Source of the DNA: Nitrospirota bacterium
GTDB taxonomy: Bacteria > Nitrospirota > Thermodesulfovibrionia > Thermodesulfovibrionales > Magnetobacteriaceae
NCBI GenBank assembly: GCA_015233485.1
Contig: JADFXO010000195.1
Location: 1 to 7,319, forward strand
Length of the DNA: 7,319 nucleotides
Direction of reading: 5' to 3'
Position numbers and translations under genes: made by a program. Within the stretch, counting starts at the first letter, position 1; every line of letters begins with the position of its first letter. Under the pieces are notes generated by a model. It was given only the letters and a program-made list of their open reading frames with translations, was not told the origin of the DNA and did no database searches. This document shows positions 1 through 5,361 of the stretch, piece by piece.

Positions 1-284
1 ACCGTGTATAAAATCGCGCCGTTTGCCCTGATTTTACTTGTCAAATCAGGGTCAAGTTCTATCGTGTTTGGCTCCTTAAAACCATGAGAATGCGTGACTG
101 CAACTAAATTTACGCCCGTGCCCTTAAATGCCTCAGAGAACAACATGCCAGTTTCACCTCCGGTTGTGGCCACCACGATGTGTTTATATCCGAAGTCCTT
201 CACTGCTGACTTGACTATCGCAAGGCAGTCGTTGGTGTTGGCCTTGCCGGGTTTCTCGAAATAATATGTCTTTTTCTCTATCAT
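1..284 (-). CDS. Pyruvate kinase C-terminal (alpha/beta) domain-like protein, partial
   Basis: Reading leftward from ATG at 284-282, 94 codons stay open to the window edge, so the C-terminus is missing. The product starts MIEKKTYYFEKPGK and has an ATTGGETG turn at about residues 42-49 and VTHSHGFKEP at about 66-75, ending in ANGAILYT. This pattern resembles stand-alone proteins built on the C-terminal domain of pyruvate kinase, which lack the catalytic barrel. Their substrate is unknown to me, so no reaction is claimed. The start is well supported: the ATG overlaps the stop of the HicB-type gene (ATGA, 281-284), and AAGGAGG lies a few bases upstream inside that gene, implying coupled translation. 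The family call rests on motif memory only. A 9-bp inverted repeat at 26-34/43-51 lies inside the coding region. Confidence 0.6.
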   Translation of the reverse strand, partial: MIEKKTYYFEKPGKANTNDCLAIVKSAVKDFGYKHIVVATTGGETGMLFSEAFKGTGVNLVAVTHSHGFKEPNTIELDPDLTSKIRANGAILYT

Positions 285-466
285 AGCCCCTCCTTGCCGT
301 ATATTGTAATGTCCTTAATGTCCACAGATAAACAACCTTCCACGGCCTCATAAATATTCTTTAACAATTCGTCAAATGAATCCCCTTGTGTCGCGCACCC
401 GGGAATTGCAGGAACTTCAGCCCAATAGCCGCCTTCCTCCGCTTCATGAACCACTACAGGGAACAT
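281..466 (-). CDS. HicB-type antitoxin-like small protein
   Basis: A 61-residue protein beginning MFPVVVHEAEEGGYWAEVP, followed by IPGCATQGDSFDELLKNIYEAVEGCL. This is the HicB-like fold signature: a beta-hairpin with GGYWAEVPxIPGCxTxG, then the DSFDELLKNIYEAVE helix. In HicAB toxin-antitoxin systems this domain binds and masks the HicA mRNA-interferase. It has no C-terminal DNA-binding domain, like the short single-domain HicB proteins. No HicA is visible: upstream is a broken DUF2283 gene and downstream a pyruvate-kinase-C-like gene. I place the start at ATG 466-464, where family similarity begins, 4 nt after the DUF2283 stop. An in-frame TTG at 496 would add ten residues (MNSSVPGNSG) inside the DUF2283 relic and is less likely. 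It could be an orphan antitoxin or a HicB-like protein with another role. Confidence 0.75.
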   Translation of the reverse strand: MFPVVVHEAEEGGYWAEVPAIPGCATQGDSFDELLKNIYEAVEGCLSVDIKDITIYGKEGL

Positions 467-470
467 GCCG

Positions 471-676
471 CTATTTCCCGGCACCGATGAGTTCAAGCTT
501 ATAGAGGTTTCTCACCGGAAACTTCATGCTGGCTTCAAGTATCTCTTCCCCGCAATTTCGTTATTTTGCGTGGTATGCAGTACCACCCCTTCGGCTATCT
601 CCACTCCCCCATCGGGTTTTTTCGATTATAGCTGTATGTACGCCGCGTCGGCTTCCTTGTCGTATCTTACCTTCAT
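471..676 (-). pseudogene. DUF2283 family gene, broken by a stop and a frameshift
   Basis: From ATG 676-674 the frame reads MKVRYDKEADAAYIQL and then meets TAA at 628-626. Past the stop the same frame continues as SKKPDGGVEIAEGVVL and TTQNNEIAG. At about 546-550 the family pattern jumps to the next frame, reading EILEASMKFPVRNLYKLELI and ending at TAG 473-471. Together these pieces give a complete DUF2283 protein of about 67 residues (typical start MKVRYDxExDALYIxL). A C-to-A change at the first stop and a one-base loss at the second site would explain the damage. The start has a good ribosome site (AAGGAAG) overlapping the pth stop, so the gene was probably functional recently. Two lesions in 200 bases could also be sequencing or assembly errors. 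DUF2283 has no established function that I can state. Confidence 0.8.
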
Positions 677-685
677 TGCGCTTCC

Positions 686-1270
686 TTAGCTCTTAATCCC
701 ATCCGGGCCGACCAGACGTTTATTGAATTTATTCATAGCCTCGGCAACACCATCGGAGATAACGCAGGCAGCAGCCGCTGTCGCTTGTGAGACCGCTTCC
801 TTTATAAGCCGCGCCTCGCCCGGGGGAAACCTCATCAGGACGTACTCATCAACTGGAATCAGGGAATCCTTCCCAACGCCGATTTTTATCCTTATGAAAT
901 CCCTCGTCCCCGAAGTCTCAACTATCGAAAGCACACCCTTGTGTCCGCCCGCCCCGCCGCCGGTTTTAACCTTCAACCTTCCGGTCTCCATGTCAATGTC
1001 GTCGTGTACTACGATTGACTGAGAGCTGTTCATTCTAACCTGCGAATAGACAGCGGCGCCGCTTCTGTTCATGTACGTAAGGGGTTTAATCAGGGTGACA
1101 GGCGCTCCTTCAATCACGCCCTCGCCTCTCTCTACGTTGCCGCGCACCTTTAAGTCTATCCCATACACGCGGGCAATCTCATCTACGACGGCAAAGCCCG
1201 CGTTGTGCCTCGTGTTTTTGTATTTAGCGCCGGGATTGCCCAGCCCAATTATATACCAACCGCTACTTAT
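686..1270 (-). CDS. pth: Peptidyl-tRNA hydrolase, start codon non-canonical or mutated
   Basis: Pth frees tRNA from peptidyl-tRNA that drops off ribosomes by hydrolysing the ester bond in the cytoplasm. Family marks in order: WYIIGLGNPG, NTRHNAGF, PLTYMNRSG, VVHDDID and GGAGGHKGVLSI. Counting ATA 1270-1268 as residue 1, catalytic residues are N12, H22, N68 and D90. Position 111, Asn114 in the E. coli enzyme, is Lys here. Length would be 194 residues, normal for the family. The start is the oddity: the frame is closed upstream by TGA and has no ATG, GTG or TTG before GLGNPG. ATA at 1270 has AGGAAG at 1282-1277, six bases upstream, and would give M-SSGWYIIGLGNPG, so an ATG-to-ATA change or a true AUA start fits best. 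The first GTG (1168) would delete the active-site Asn and His and cannot be the start of a working enzyme. It overlaps the end of rplY. Confidence 0.9.
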   Translation of the reverse strand: MSSGWYIIGLGNPGAKYKNTRHNAGFAVVDEIARVYGIDLKVRGNVERGEGVIEGAPVTLIKPLTYMNRSGAAVYSQVRMNSSQSIVVHDDIDMETGRLKVKTGGGAGGHKGVLSIVETSGTRDFIRIKIGVGKDSLIPVDEYVLMRFPPGEARLIKEAVSQATAAAACVISDGVAEAMNKFNKRLVGPDGIKS

Positions 1271-1913
1271 CTTTGTCTTCCTGCTTGCCCTTCTTCATGA
1301 CCTCCGGCTCCTTAACCGCCTCAGCGCTTGCCTCCTCGGCGAGTTCAGATACGGCGCTTGCCGAAACAATAATCGTCGCAACTACCTCGTCCATCTCAGA
1401 CAATATCTTTATCCCTTCGCCCACCTTTATGTCCCTGACATGGTAGGAATGTCCTATTTCAAGTTCTCTGACGTCAAGCTCTACGTGGGCAGGGATGTTG
1501 TCCGGCAGAGACTCTATCTCTACCTCCCTAAGGCCGGCCTGTAAGATACCACCGTCGCGTTTTACGCCTATCGGTGTGCCGACAAGTAACACGCCAACGC
1601 TTACCTTGATTGTCTCCTTAAGCGATACCTCGTAGAAATCAGCATGAAGGAGCTCGCCCTTAATCGGGTCGGTCTGATAGTCCCTCATAATCGCAAGCTT
1701 GGCCGAACCGTCGCCAAACGCCAAATTAACAAGAACCTGCTCGCCGGCAAGTGAGTTAATAAAGTTTACCAGCTCCTTGCGCGGCAGGGAAATGGACTGC
1801 GCTATGCCTTTACGGTATATGACCGACGGGATATTGTCCGCCCGCCTTAGGGTCCTCGCCGCCCCCTTGCCCCTTGTGTCTCTTACTTCTGCTGTTAATG
1901 TGGTTCTTTCCAT
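1263..1913 (-). CDS. rplY: 50S ribosomal protein L25, Ctc/TL5 long form
   Basis: L25 binds 5S rRNA in the large ribosomal subunit. This is the two-domain Ctc form of 216 residues, not the short ~95-residue enterobacterial form. The N-terminal 5S-rRNA-binding domain covers about residues 1-95 (VRDTRGKGAARTLRRADNIP, then MRDYQTDPIKGELLHADFY at 76-94). The C-terminal beta domain covers about 96-185 (GVLLVGTPIGVKRDGGIL, SLPDNIPAHVELDV). The tail from about 187 is Glu/Ala-rich, then Lys/Asp-rich (KKGKQEDKDK), probably disordered. ATG 1913-1911 has GAGGAG about seven bases upstream. The gene follows prs by 21 bases and its last codons overlap the likely pth start. The order prs-rplY-pth is a common bacterial cluster. 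Confidence 0.96.
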   Translation of the reverse strand: MERTTLTAEVRDTRGKGAARTLRRADNIPSVIYRKGIAQSISLPRKELVNFINSLAGEQVLVNLAFGDGSAKLAIMRDYQTDPIKGELLHADFYEVSLKETIKVSVGVLLVGTPIGVKRDGGILQAGLREVEIESLPDNIPAHVELDVRELEIGHSYHVRDIKVGEGIKILSEMDEVVATIIVSASAVSELAEEASAEAVKEPEVMKKGKQEDKDK

Positions 1914-1934
1914 TTATGTCTCCTCTAAAAGTTA

Positions 1935-2876
1935 TTATTTAAATAGCGAACTGATTGATGACTCCTCATGTATTCTCTTAATGGCCTCGCCAAGCAAAGA
2001 GGCTACGCTTAAGACGACGAGTTTGCCGCAGTTGCTCGTTTTATTATCCAGCGGAATAGTATTTGTTACAATGACCTGCTCGATTACCGAGCTATTGATT
2101 CTTTCTATGGCAGGGCCAGAGAGCACGGGGTGCGTACACGCCGCATATACTTTCAGGGCGCCGTTTTCTTTAAGGATTCGGGCGGCCTGCACTGTGGTGC
2201 CCGCGGTGTCTATCATGTCGTCGAGGATCAGGACGTCTTTGCCGTTCACGTCGCCGATGACGTTTTCAGCCTTACATTCGTTTGCCTGCTCTCTGCGCTT
2301 ATCTATGATGGCCATAGAGCAGTTCAACCTCCTCGCAACCGACCTCGACCTCTCCACCGCCCCCGCGTCAGGGGCTACTATCACCAGATTGTCCAATGGA
2401 TATGAGAGTTTTATATGATCCAAAATCAGTAATACGGCATAGAGATGATCCACCGGTATGTTAAAAAATCCCTGTATCTGCCCCGCGTGTAAATCGATAG
2501 TCAACACCCTGTGCGTGCCGGCAACGGCAATCAAATCCGCCATAAGCTTTGCGGAAATCGGCACCCGTGGCTGCACCTTTCTGTCCTGCCGCGCGTAACC
2601 ATAGTATGGAATTACGGCGGTTATCCTTCCGGCAGATGCCCTCTTAAGGGCGTCCACCAATAACAAAAACTCCATCACATTGTCGTTGACCGGCGCGCAT
2701 GTGGATTGAATAACAAATATGTCAGAACCCCTGACGTTGTCATCAACCTGGATAGAAATCTCCCCGTCACCGAATCTCTTTATTACGGTGTCAACCAGTT
2801 TAAGGTCGAGGTATTGCGATACTTCCTCAGCAAGAGCTACATTTGAGTTTCCTGTTATGAGCTTAATGCCCTTCAT
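1935..2876 (-). CDS. prs: Ribose-phosphate pyrophosphokinase (PRPP synthetase)
   Basis: Makes 5-phosphoribosyl-1-diphosphate from ribose 5-phosphate and ATP, the precursor of purines, pyrimidines, histidine, tryptophan and NAD. The 313-residue product is full length for the class I family. Visible motifs: DNVRGSD (46-52), PYYGYARQDRK (90-100, ATP site), IDLHAGQIQGFF (127-138, PRPP synthetase signature), APDAGAVERS (168-177), the KRR of the flexible catalytic loop (193-195), and VLILDDMIDTAGT (215-227), the PRPP-binding loop. The start is ATG 2876-2874, preceded by AAGGAGAAG at the right distance and matching the family N-terminus (MKGIKLITGN). The reading frame continues open upstream through the tRNA gene, so longer predictions are wrong. 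No separate promoter is evident between tRNA-Gln and prs. Confidence 0.97.
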   Translation of the reverse strand: MKGIKLITGNSNVALAEEVSQYLDLKLVDTVIKRFGDGEISIQVDDNVRGSDIFVIQSTCAPVNDNVMEFLLLVDALKRASAGRITAVIPYYGYARQDRKVQPRVPISAKLMADLIAVAGTHRVLTIDLHAGQIQGFFNIPVDHLYAVLLILDHIKLSYPLDNLVIVAPDAGAVERSRSVARRLNCSMAIIDKRREQANECKAENVIGDVNGKDVLILDDMIDTAGTTVQAARILKENGALKVYAACTHPVLSGPAIERINSSVIEQVIVTNTIPLDNKTSNCGKLVVLSVASLLGEAIKRIHEESSISSLFK

Positions 2877-2936
2877 CTTTAACTTCTCCTTATAAGTAAT
2901 CCGTGAACCAGGCCCGCTGACGCACAATCCTGCGAA

Positions 2937-2955
2937 TCGGCTCTCTATGAGCCGG
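2937..2955 (-). other. Small hairpin between tRNA-Gln and prs
   Basis: The leftward transcript contains CGGCTC-ATAGA-GAGCCG (2954-2949 and 2943-2938), a perfect 6-bp stem with one extra G-U pair, starting about 16 bases after the tRNA CCA. No T-run follows, so it does not look like a terminator. It could help separate tRNA processing from the prs mRNA leader or be incidental. The rest of the 94-base spacer shows nothing but the prs ribosome site. Confidence 0.3.
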
Positions 2956-2970
2956 CTTGCCGCCGCGTGC

Positions 2971-3045
2971 TGGCTGGGGTGGGAGGATTCGAACCTCCAG
3001 ATGGGAGATCCAAAGTCTCCTGACTTGCCGTTTGTCGACACCCCA
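2971..3045 (-). tRNA. tRNA-Gln (anticodon UUG)
   Basis: A 75-nt cloverleaf is readable on the minus strand. The acceptor stem TGGGGTG pairs with CACCCCA. The short D stem GAC/GTC encloses a loop containing GG. The anticodon stem GGAGA/TCTCC carries loop CTTTGGA, with anticodon TTG at 3013-3011. The variable loop is CATCT. The T arm GGAGG/CCTCC encloses TTCGAAT. The discriminator base is G and CCA is encoded. Anticodon UUG reads CAA and, by wobble, CAG glutamine codons. The gene lies about 22 bases downstream of the predicted transcription start and heads the prs operon, so it is probably released from the primary transcript by RNase P and 3' processing. Confidence 0.96.
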
Positions 3046-3073
3046 TCGCTCTATTTGCGAAATTAAAGATGGT

Positions 3074-3103
3074 ATTGTAAAATAATTTTTGCTAACTTGT
3101 CAA
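3074..3103 (-). promoter_or_regulatory. Sigma-70-type promoter for tRNA-Gln-prs operon
   Basis: On the minus strand, TTGACA (3103-3098) is followed after 18 bases by TACAAT (3079-3074). The -35 is perfect and the -10 matches five of six bases. Transcription would begin near 3067, about 22 bases before the tRNA 5' end. The -35 box is one arm of the palindrome at 3095-3119. Confidence 0.75.
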
Positions 3104-3119
3104 AAGTATATTGACAAGT
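3095..3119. promoter_or_regulatory. Palindrome joining two divergent -35 boxes
   Basis: ACTTGTCAA at 3095-3103 and TTGACAAGT at 3111-3119 form a perfect 9-bp inverted repeat with a 7-base centre (AAGTATA). Each arm contains the -35 hexamer of one divergent promoter. The site could be an operator for a dimeric regulator or simply the result of two identical promoters placed back to back. Regulation is inferred, not shown. Confidence 0.6.
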
Positions 3120-3140
3120 ATGACGTATTTATTTTACTTT
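3111..3140 (+). promoter_or_regulatory. Sigma-70-type promoter for rplM-rpsI
   Basis: On the plus strand, TTGACA (3111-3116) is followed after 18 bases by TACTTT (3135-3140). The -35 is perfect and the -10 is weaker (T, A and last T match). Transcription would begin near 3147 and leave an mRNA leader of about 150 bases before rplM. The 30-base promoter matches the leftward one at 21 positions, including TTGACAAGT and TTATTTTAC. Confidence 0.6.
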
Positions 3141-3146
3141 ATCTTA

Positions 3147-3297
3147 CATCGGGTCATTGTGACCGCCGAAGCAGTGCAGGCCGGGCGGTGTGCAGTGCGG
3201 GCTGGGTAGGCCAGGCGGTGCCGGTCGAAGCGGTGCAAGGCTGAACAGGGCGGTAATCGGTGAAACGAGTGCAATTAAGGAAGAAGGTGAGCGGCTG
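3147..3297 (+). promoter_or_regulatory. Long GC-rich mRNA leader of rplM with repeated elements
   Basis: About 150 bases separate the predicted start of transcription from rplM. The part from 3161 to 3255 is strongly G-rich and repetitive. GGCGGT occurs three times (3184-3189, 3214-3219, 3249-3254), and one complementary ACCGCC (3162-3167) lies upstream, so three mutually exclusive stems are possible. AGGCC-R-GGCGGTG recurs at 3178-3190 and 3208-3220 with one mismatch. Variants of GCAGTGC or GCGGTGC recur about every 16-23 bases. This could be an autoregulatory ribosomal-protein leader; I do not recognise it as a known class. Confidence 0.4.
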
Positions 3298-3729
3298 ATG
3301 AAGACGAAATTTATGAAGAAAGACGAGTTCGAGAGGAAATGGTACGTGGTTGACGCACACAGCAAGGTACTCGGAAGGCTGGCCACGAGGATTGCCATAT
3401 ATCTCAGGGGCAAAAACAAGGCGATTTTTACGCCGAATGTTGACACCGGCGATTTTATTATCGTTGTCAACGCGGAAAAGGTAAAACTGACGGGCAATAA
3501 GCTCAACGACAAGGTGTATTACCACCATACCGGCTACGTTGGCGGTATCAAACAGGAAACCGCAAAGGACAGACTCCGCAGACACCCCGACAAGGTAGTC
3601 AGGGCTGCCGTATGGGGTATGCTGCCAAAGAACAGGCTCGGCAGGGCTATGATAAAAAAGCTCAAGATATACAAAGGGGGGCAGCACCCGCACGCGGCTC
3701 AAAAGCCGGAGGCCCTTGACATTAAGTGA
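3298..3729 (+). CDS. rplM: 50S ribosomal protein L13
   Basis: L13 is an early-assembly protein of the large ribosomal subunit. The 143-residue product has the family marks: RKWYVVDAHSKVLGRLAT (13-30), PNVDTGDF (46-53), KVYYHHTGYVGG (72-83), VWGMLPKNRLGR (105-116) and KIYKGGQHPHAAQKP (123-137). Length is normal for bacteria. I chose ATG 3298-3300 because AAGGTGA lies seven bases upstream; ATG at 3313 lacks such a site. The frame stays open upstream to an ATG at 3190, but that stretch lies in the repetitive leader and has no L13 similarity. rpsI follows after 62 bases, the usual L13-S9 operon. Confidence 0.97.
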   Translation: MKTKFMKKDEFERKWYVVDAHSKVLGRLATRIAIYLRGKNKAIFTPNVDTGDFIIVVNAEKVKLTGNKLNDKVYYHHTGYVGGIKQETAKDRLRRHPDKVVRAAVWGMLPKNRLGRAMIKKLKIYKGGQHPHAAQKPEALDIK

Positions 3730-3791
3730 TACCATAACAACGACGTAAGGCGATGCAGCGTGAGACATCCCAATAACGTGAGGAGATTTCA

Positions 3792-4184
3792 ATGGCAGAG
3801 ATTAGATACACGGCGACCGGCAAGAGAAAGACCTCGGTAGCCCGTATAATATTAAAAAAAGGCAAAGGAGACATAACCGTTAACAATAAGCCTATTGATA
3901 CGTATTTTCCGAGAGAGACGCTTAGGATGATGATAAATCAACCGTTGGAAGTAACCGGCATGGTGGGAAAGCTTGACGTCACGGCAAGCGTACACGGCGG
4001 CGGCCCGGCCGGACAGGCAGGGGCAGTCAGGCATGGGATCTCCATAGCGCTTATCAACTCGGATTCAGACCTCAGGCCTAAGCTCAAGAAAGAGGGCCTG
4101 CTTACGCGAGACCCAAGAGAGAAGGAACGTAAGAAGTACGGTCAAAAAGGCGCCAGAAAGCGCTTCCAGTTCTCCAAGAGATAA
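3792..4184 (+). CDS. rpsI: 30S ribosomal protein S9
   Basis: S9 is in the head of the small subunit, and its C-terminal tail reaches the peptidyl-tRNA anticodon region. The 130-residue product is full length: TGKRKTSVARI near the N-terminus, YFPRETLR (38-45), HGGGPAGQAGAVRHGI (68-83), LLTRDPREKERKKYG, and the conserved basic end KRFQFSKR with terminal Lys-Arg. The ATG has GAGGAG six bases upstream. It is probably co-transcribed with rplM. The 62-base gap before it holds only the ribosome site. A palindromic repeat follows 32 bases after the stop. Confidence 0.97.
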   Translation: MAEIRYTATGKRKTSVARIILKKGKGDITVNNKPIDTYFPRETLRMMINQPLEVTGMVGKLDVTASVHGGGPAGQAGAVRHGISIALINSDSDLRPKLKKEGLLTRDPREKERKKYGQKGARKRFQFSKR

Positions 4185-4216
4185 CACGCGCTTATCCTGG
4201 ATGTGTCGTTTCTTTT

Positions 4217-4248
4217 TCTGTCATTCCCTCTTTCGCAGGAATGACAGA
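4217..4248. repeat. Palindromic repeat, possible attenuator/terminator after rpsI
   Basis: TCTGTCATTCC (4217-4227) and GGAATGACAGA (4238-4248) form a perfect 11-bp stem with a 10-base loop. The plus-strand transcript continues ATTTATAAT, not a proper T-run, so it is at best a weak terminator. The arms resemble the TGTCATTCC/GGAATGACA palindromes scattered in many proteobacterial and related genomes, so I read it as a dispersed extragenic repeat. Confidence 0.65.
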
Positions 4249-4250
4249 TT

Positions 4251-4256
4251 TATAAT
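4251..4256 (+). promoter_or_regulatory. Possible -10 box for argC
   Basis: A perfect TATAAT lies 55 bases upstream of the argC ATG, directly after the palindromic repeat. No convincing -35 hexamer sits 16-18 bases upstream, because that space is the repeat's loop and arm, and there is no extended -10 TGn. argC may have its own weak promoter or be read through from rpsI. Confidence 0.3.
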
Positions 4257-4271
4257 GTGTGACAGCATTTG

Positions 4272-4294
4272 CCCTGCGCCGTGGTGCGTCAGGG
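4272..4294 (+). other. Hairpin in the argC leader
   Basis: CCCTGCGC and GCG-T-CAGGG form an 8-bp stem with a one-base bulge and a 6-base loop, 17 bases before the argC start. Two near-copies of AGGGTTGRT follow at 4291 and 4301. The second includes the GAGGG that probably serves as the ribosome site. Folding could affect argC translation; no known regulatory class is recognised. Confidence 0.35.
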
Positions 4295-4311
4295 TTGGTG
4301 AGGGTTGATTT

Positions 4312-5346
4312 ATGATTAGAGCGGTTATCTGTGGGGCAAGCGGCTATGCCGGAAGCGAGCTTCTGAGGATACTCAGGCAAGTGCCTGAGGTGGAAGTTGC
4401 CGCTGTTACGTCCGAGCAATCGGCTGGTAAGCTTGCCGAAAGGCTTTTGGCCGGTATTGACGGTAAAAAATTCCGATTTGAACCTCTCATAAGGGAGACG
4501 CTGCTCGAAAAGGGAGATGTGTTTTTCCTTGCCTTGCCTCATTCGGCCTCTCAGGAGGCGGTAGAGTTTTTCCATAGCAATGGTAAAAAAGTAATCGACC
4601 TCTCCGCCGATTACCGGCTCAGGGATAAGGCTGTCTATGAACGGTGGTACAAGACAAAGCACGAGTTTCCCGGCACATTAAAACATGCGGTTTACGGCCT
4701 TCCAGAGCTTTACCGCAGCGAAATTAAAAACGCGTCGCTAATCGCGAACCCGGGCTGCTACCCTACGACGGCGATCATTGCCCTTTATCCCGCCCTGAAA
4801 CAGGGAATCATAACTAAGGAGCATATAGTTATAGATTCGAAGTCCGGAGTCTCCGGAGCAGGCAGGAAAAGCGACGTCGCGTATTCCTTTTGCGAAATTG
4901 CCGGTGGCTTTAAGGCCTATGGGATTGCCACACACAGACACACTCCTGAGATAGACCAGGAACTCTCCCTCATAGCCGGCAGCCCTGTCAAGGTAACCTT
5001 CACGCCCCATCTGCTGCCCGTTACGCGCGGCATGTTAAGCACCGTCTATGCGCCGCTAAAAGACAACACGGGTCTGGACGAAGTCCATTCAATGTACAAA
5101 AACGCCTATAAAGGCGAACCGTTTGTCGATGTGCTTGACATTGGAAAATACCCTGATATAAGAAATGTCCGCGGCACGAACATGTGCCAGATAGGCATTG
5201 CAGTTGCTGAAAATGGCACGCTTATCATAGTAAGCGCCATTGATAACCTCGTCAAGGGCGCCGCAGGGCAGGCCGTCCAGAACATGAACCTCATGTTTGG
5301 ACTTGCCGAAACCACGGGGTTGAATCTGCTGCCGGTGGTTCCCTGA
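4312..5346 (+). CDS. argC: N-acetyl-gamma-glutamyl-phosphate reductase
   Basis: Third step of arginine biosynthesis: NADPH-dependent reduction of N-acetylglutamyl phosphate to the semialdehyde, in the cytoplasm. The 344-residue product is full length. It opens with the nucleotide-binding motif CGASGYAGSELLR (7-19). LALPHSAS follows at 73-80 and DLSADYRL at 96-103. The signature ANPGCYPTTA (145-154) carries the catalytic thiol Cys149. SKSGVSGAGR (176-185) and THRHTPEI (207-214, catalytic His region) follow, and it ends in DNLVKGAAGQAVQNMNLMFG. The ATG has GAGGG nine bases upstream. rplM-rpsI-argC is a known order in several Gram-negative phyla. The gene runs into an opposing gene after 15 bases with no hairpin terminator in the gap. 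Confidence 0.97.
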   Translation: MIRAVICGASGYAGSELLRILRQVPEVEVAAVTSEQSAGKLAERLLAGIDGKKFRFEPLIRETLLEKGDVFFLALPHSASQEAVEFFHSNGKKVIDLSADYRLRDKAVYERWYKTKHEFPGTLKHAVYGLPELYRSEIKNASLIANPGCYPTTAIIALYPALKQGIITKEHIVIDSKSGVSGAGRKSDVAYSFCEIAGGFKAYGIATHRHTPEIDQELSLIAGSPVKVTFTPHLLPVTRGMLSTVYAPLKDNTGLDEVHSMYKNAYKGEPFVDVLDIGKYPDIRNVRGTNMCQIGIAVAENGTLIIVSAIDNLVKGAAGQAVQNMNLMFGLAETTGLNLLPVVP

Positions 5347-5361
5347 CTTCACGGGTGTCCT

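Noticed and set aside
26..51. Perfect 9-bp inverted repeat (CCCTGATTT / AAATCAGGG) that also contains ACTTGTCAA, the same 9-mer as the divergent-promoter palindrome arm
   Set aside because: It lies inside an open, family-like coding region, has no T-run, and no promoter or gene start is nearby. The shared 9-mer is probably chance and was noticed after the fact.
465..689. Rightward 74-codon open frame over the DUF2283 relic
   Set aside because: The leftward strand carries recognisable DUF2283 sequence at the same place; the rightward product is unlike any known protein.
1699..2418. Rightward 239-codon open frame across rplY and prs
   Set aside because: It is antisense to two strongly supported genes, with no family motifs and no ribosome site noted.
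2877..3041. Open reading frame extension of prs upstream of ATG 2876
   Set aside because: The extension runs through the tRNA-Gln gene and has no PRPP synthetase similarity; the ATG at 2876 has a strong ribosome site and the family N-terminus.
3190..3297. N-terminal extension of L13 from ATG 3190
   Set aside because: It encodes Gly/Arg/Ala-rich sequence from the repetitive leader and has no L13 match; ATG 3298 is better placed.
3046..3300. CRISPR array or tandem repeat array in the rplM leader
   Set aside because: The repeat units are short, degenerate and unevenly spaced, with no regular spacers; they fit a structured leader better.
3154..3792. Long leftward open frame opposite rplM
   Set aside because: It is the antisense shadow of a clear L13 gene and its product has no recognisable family.
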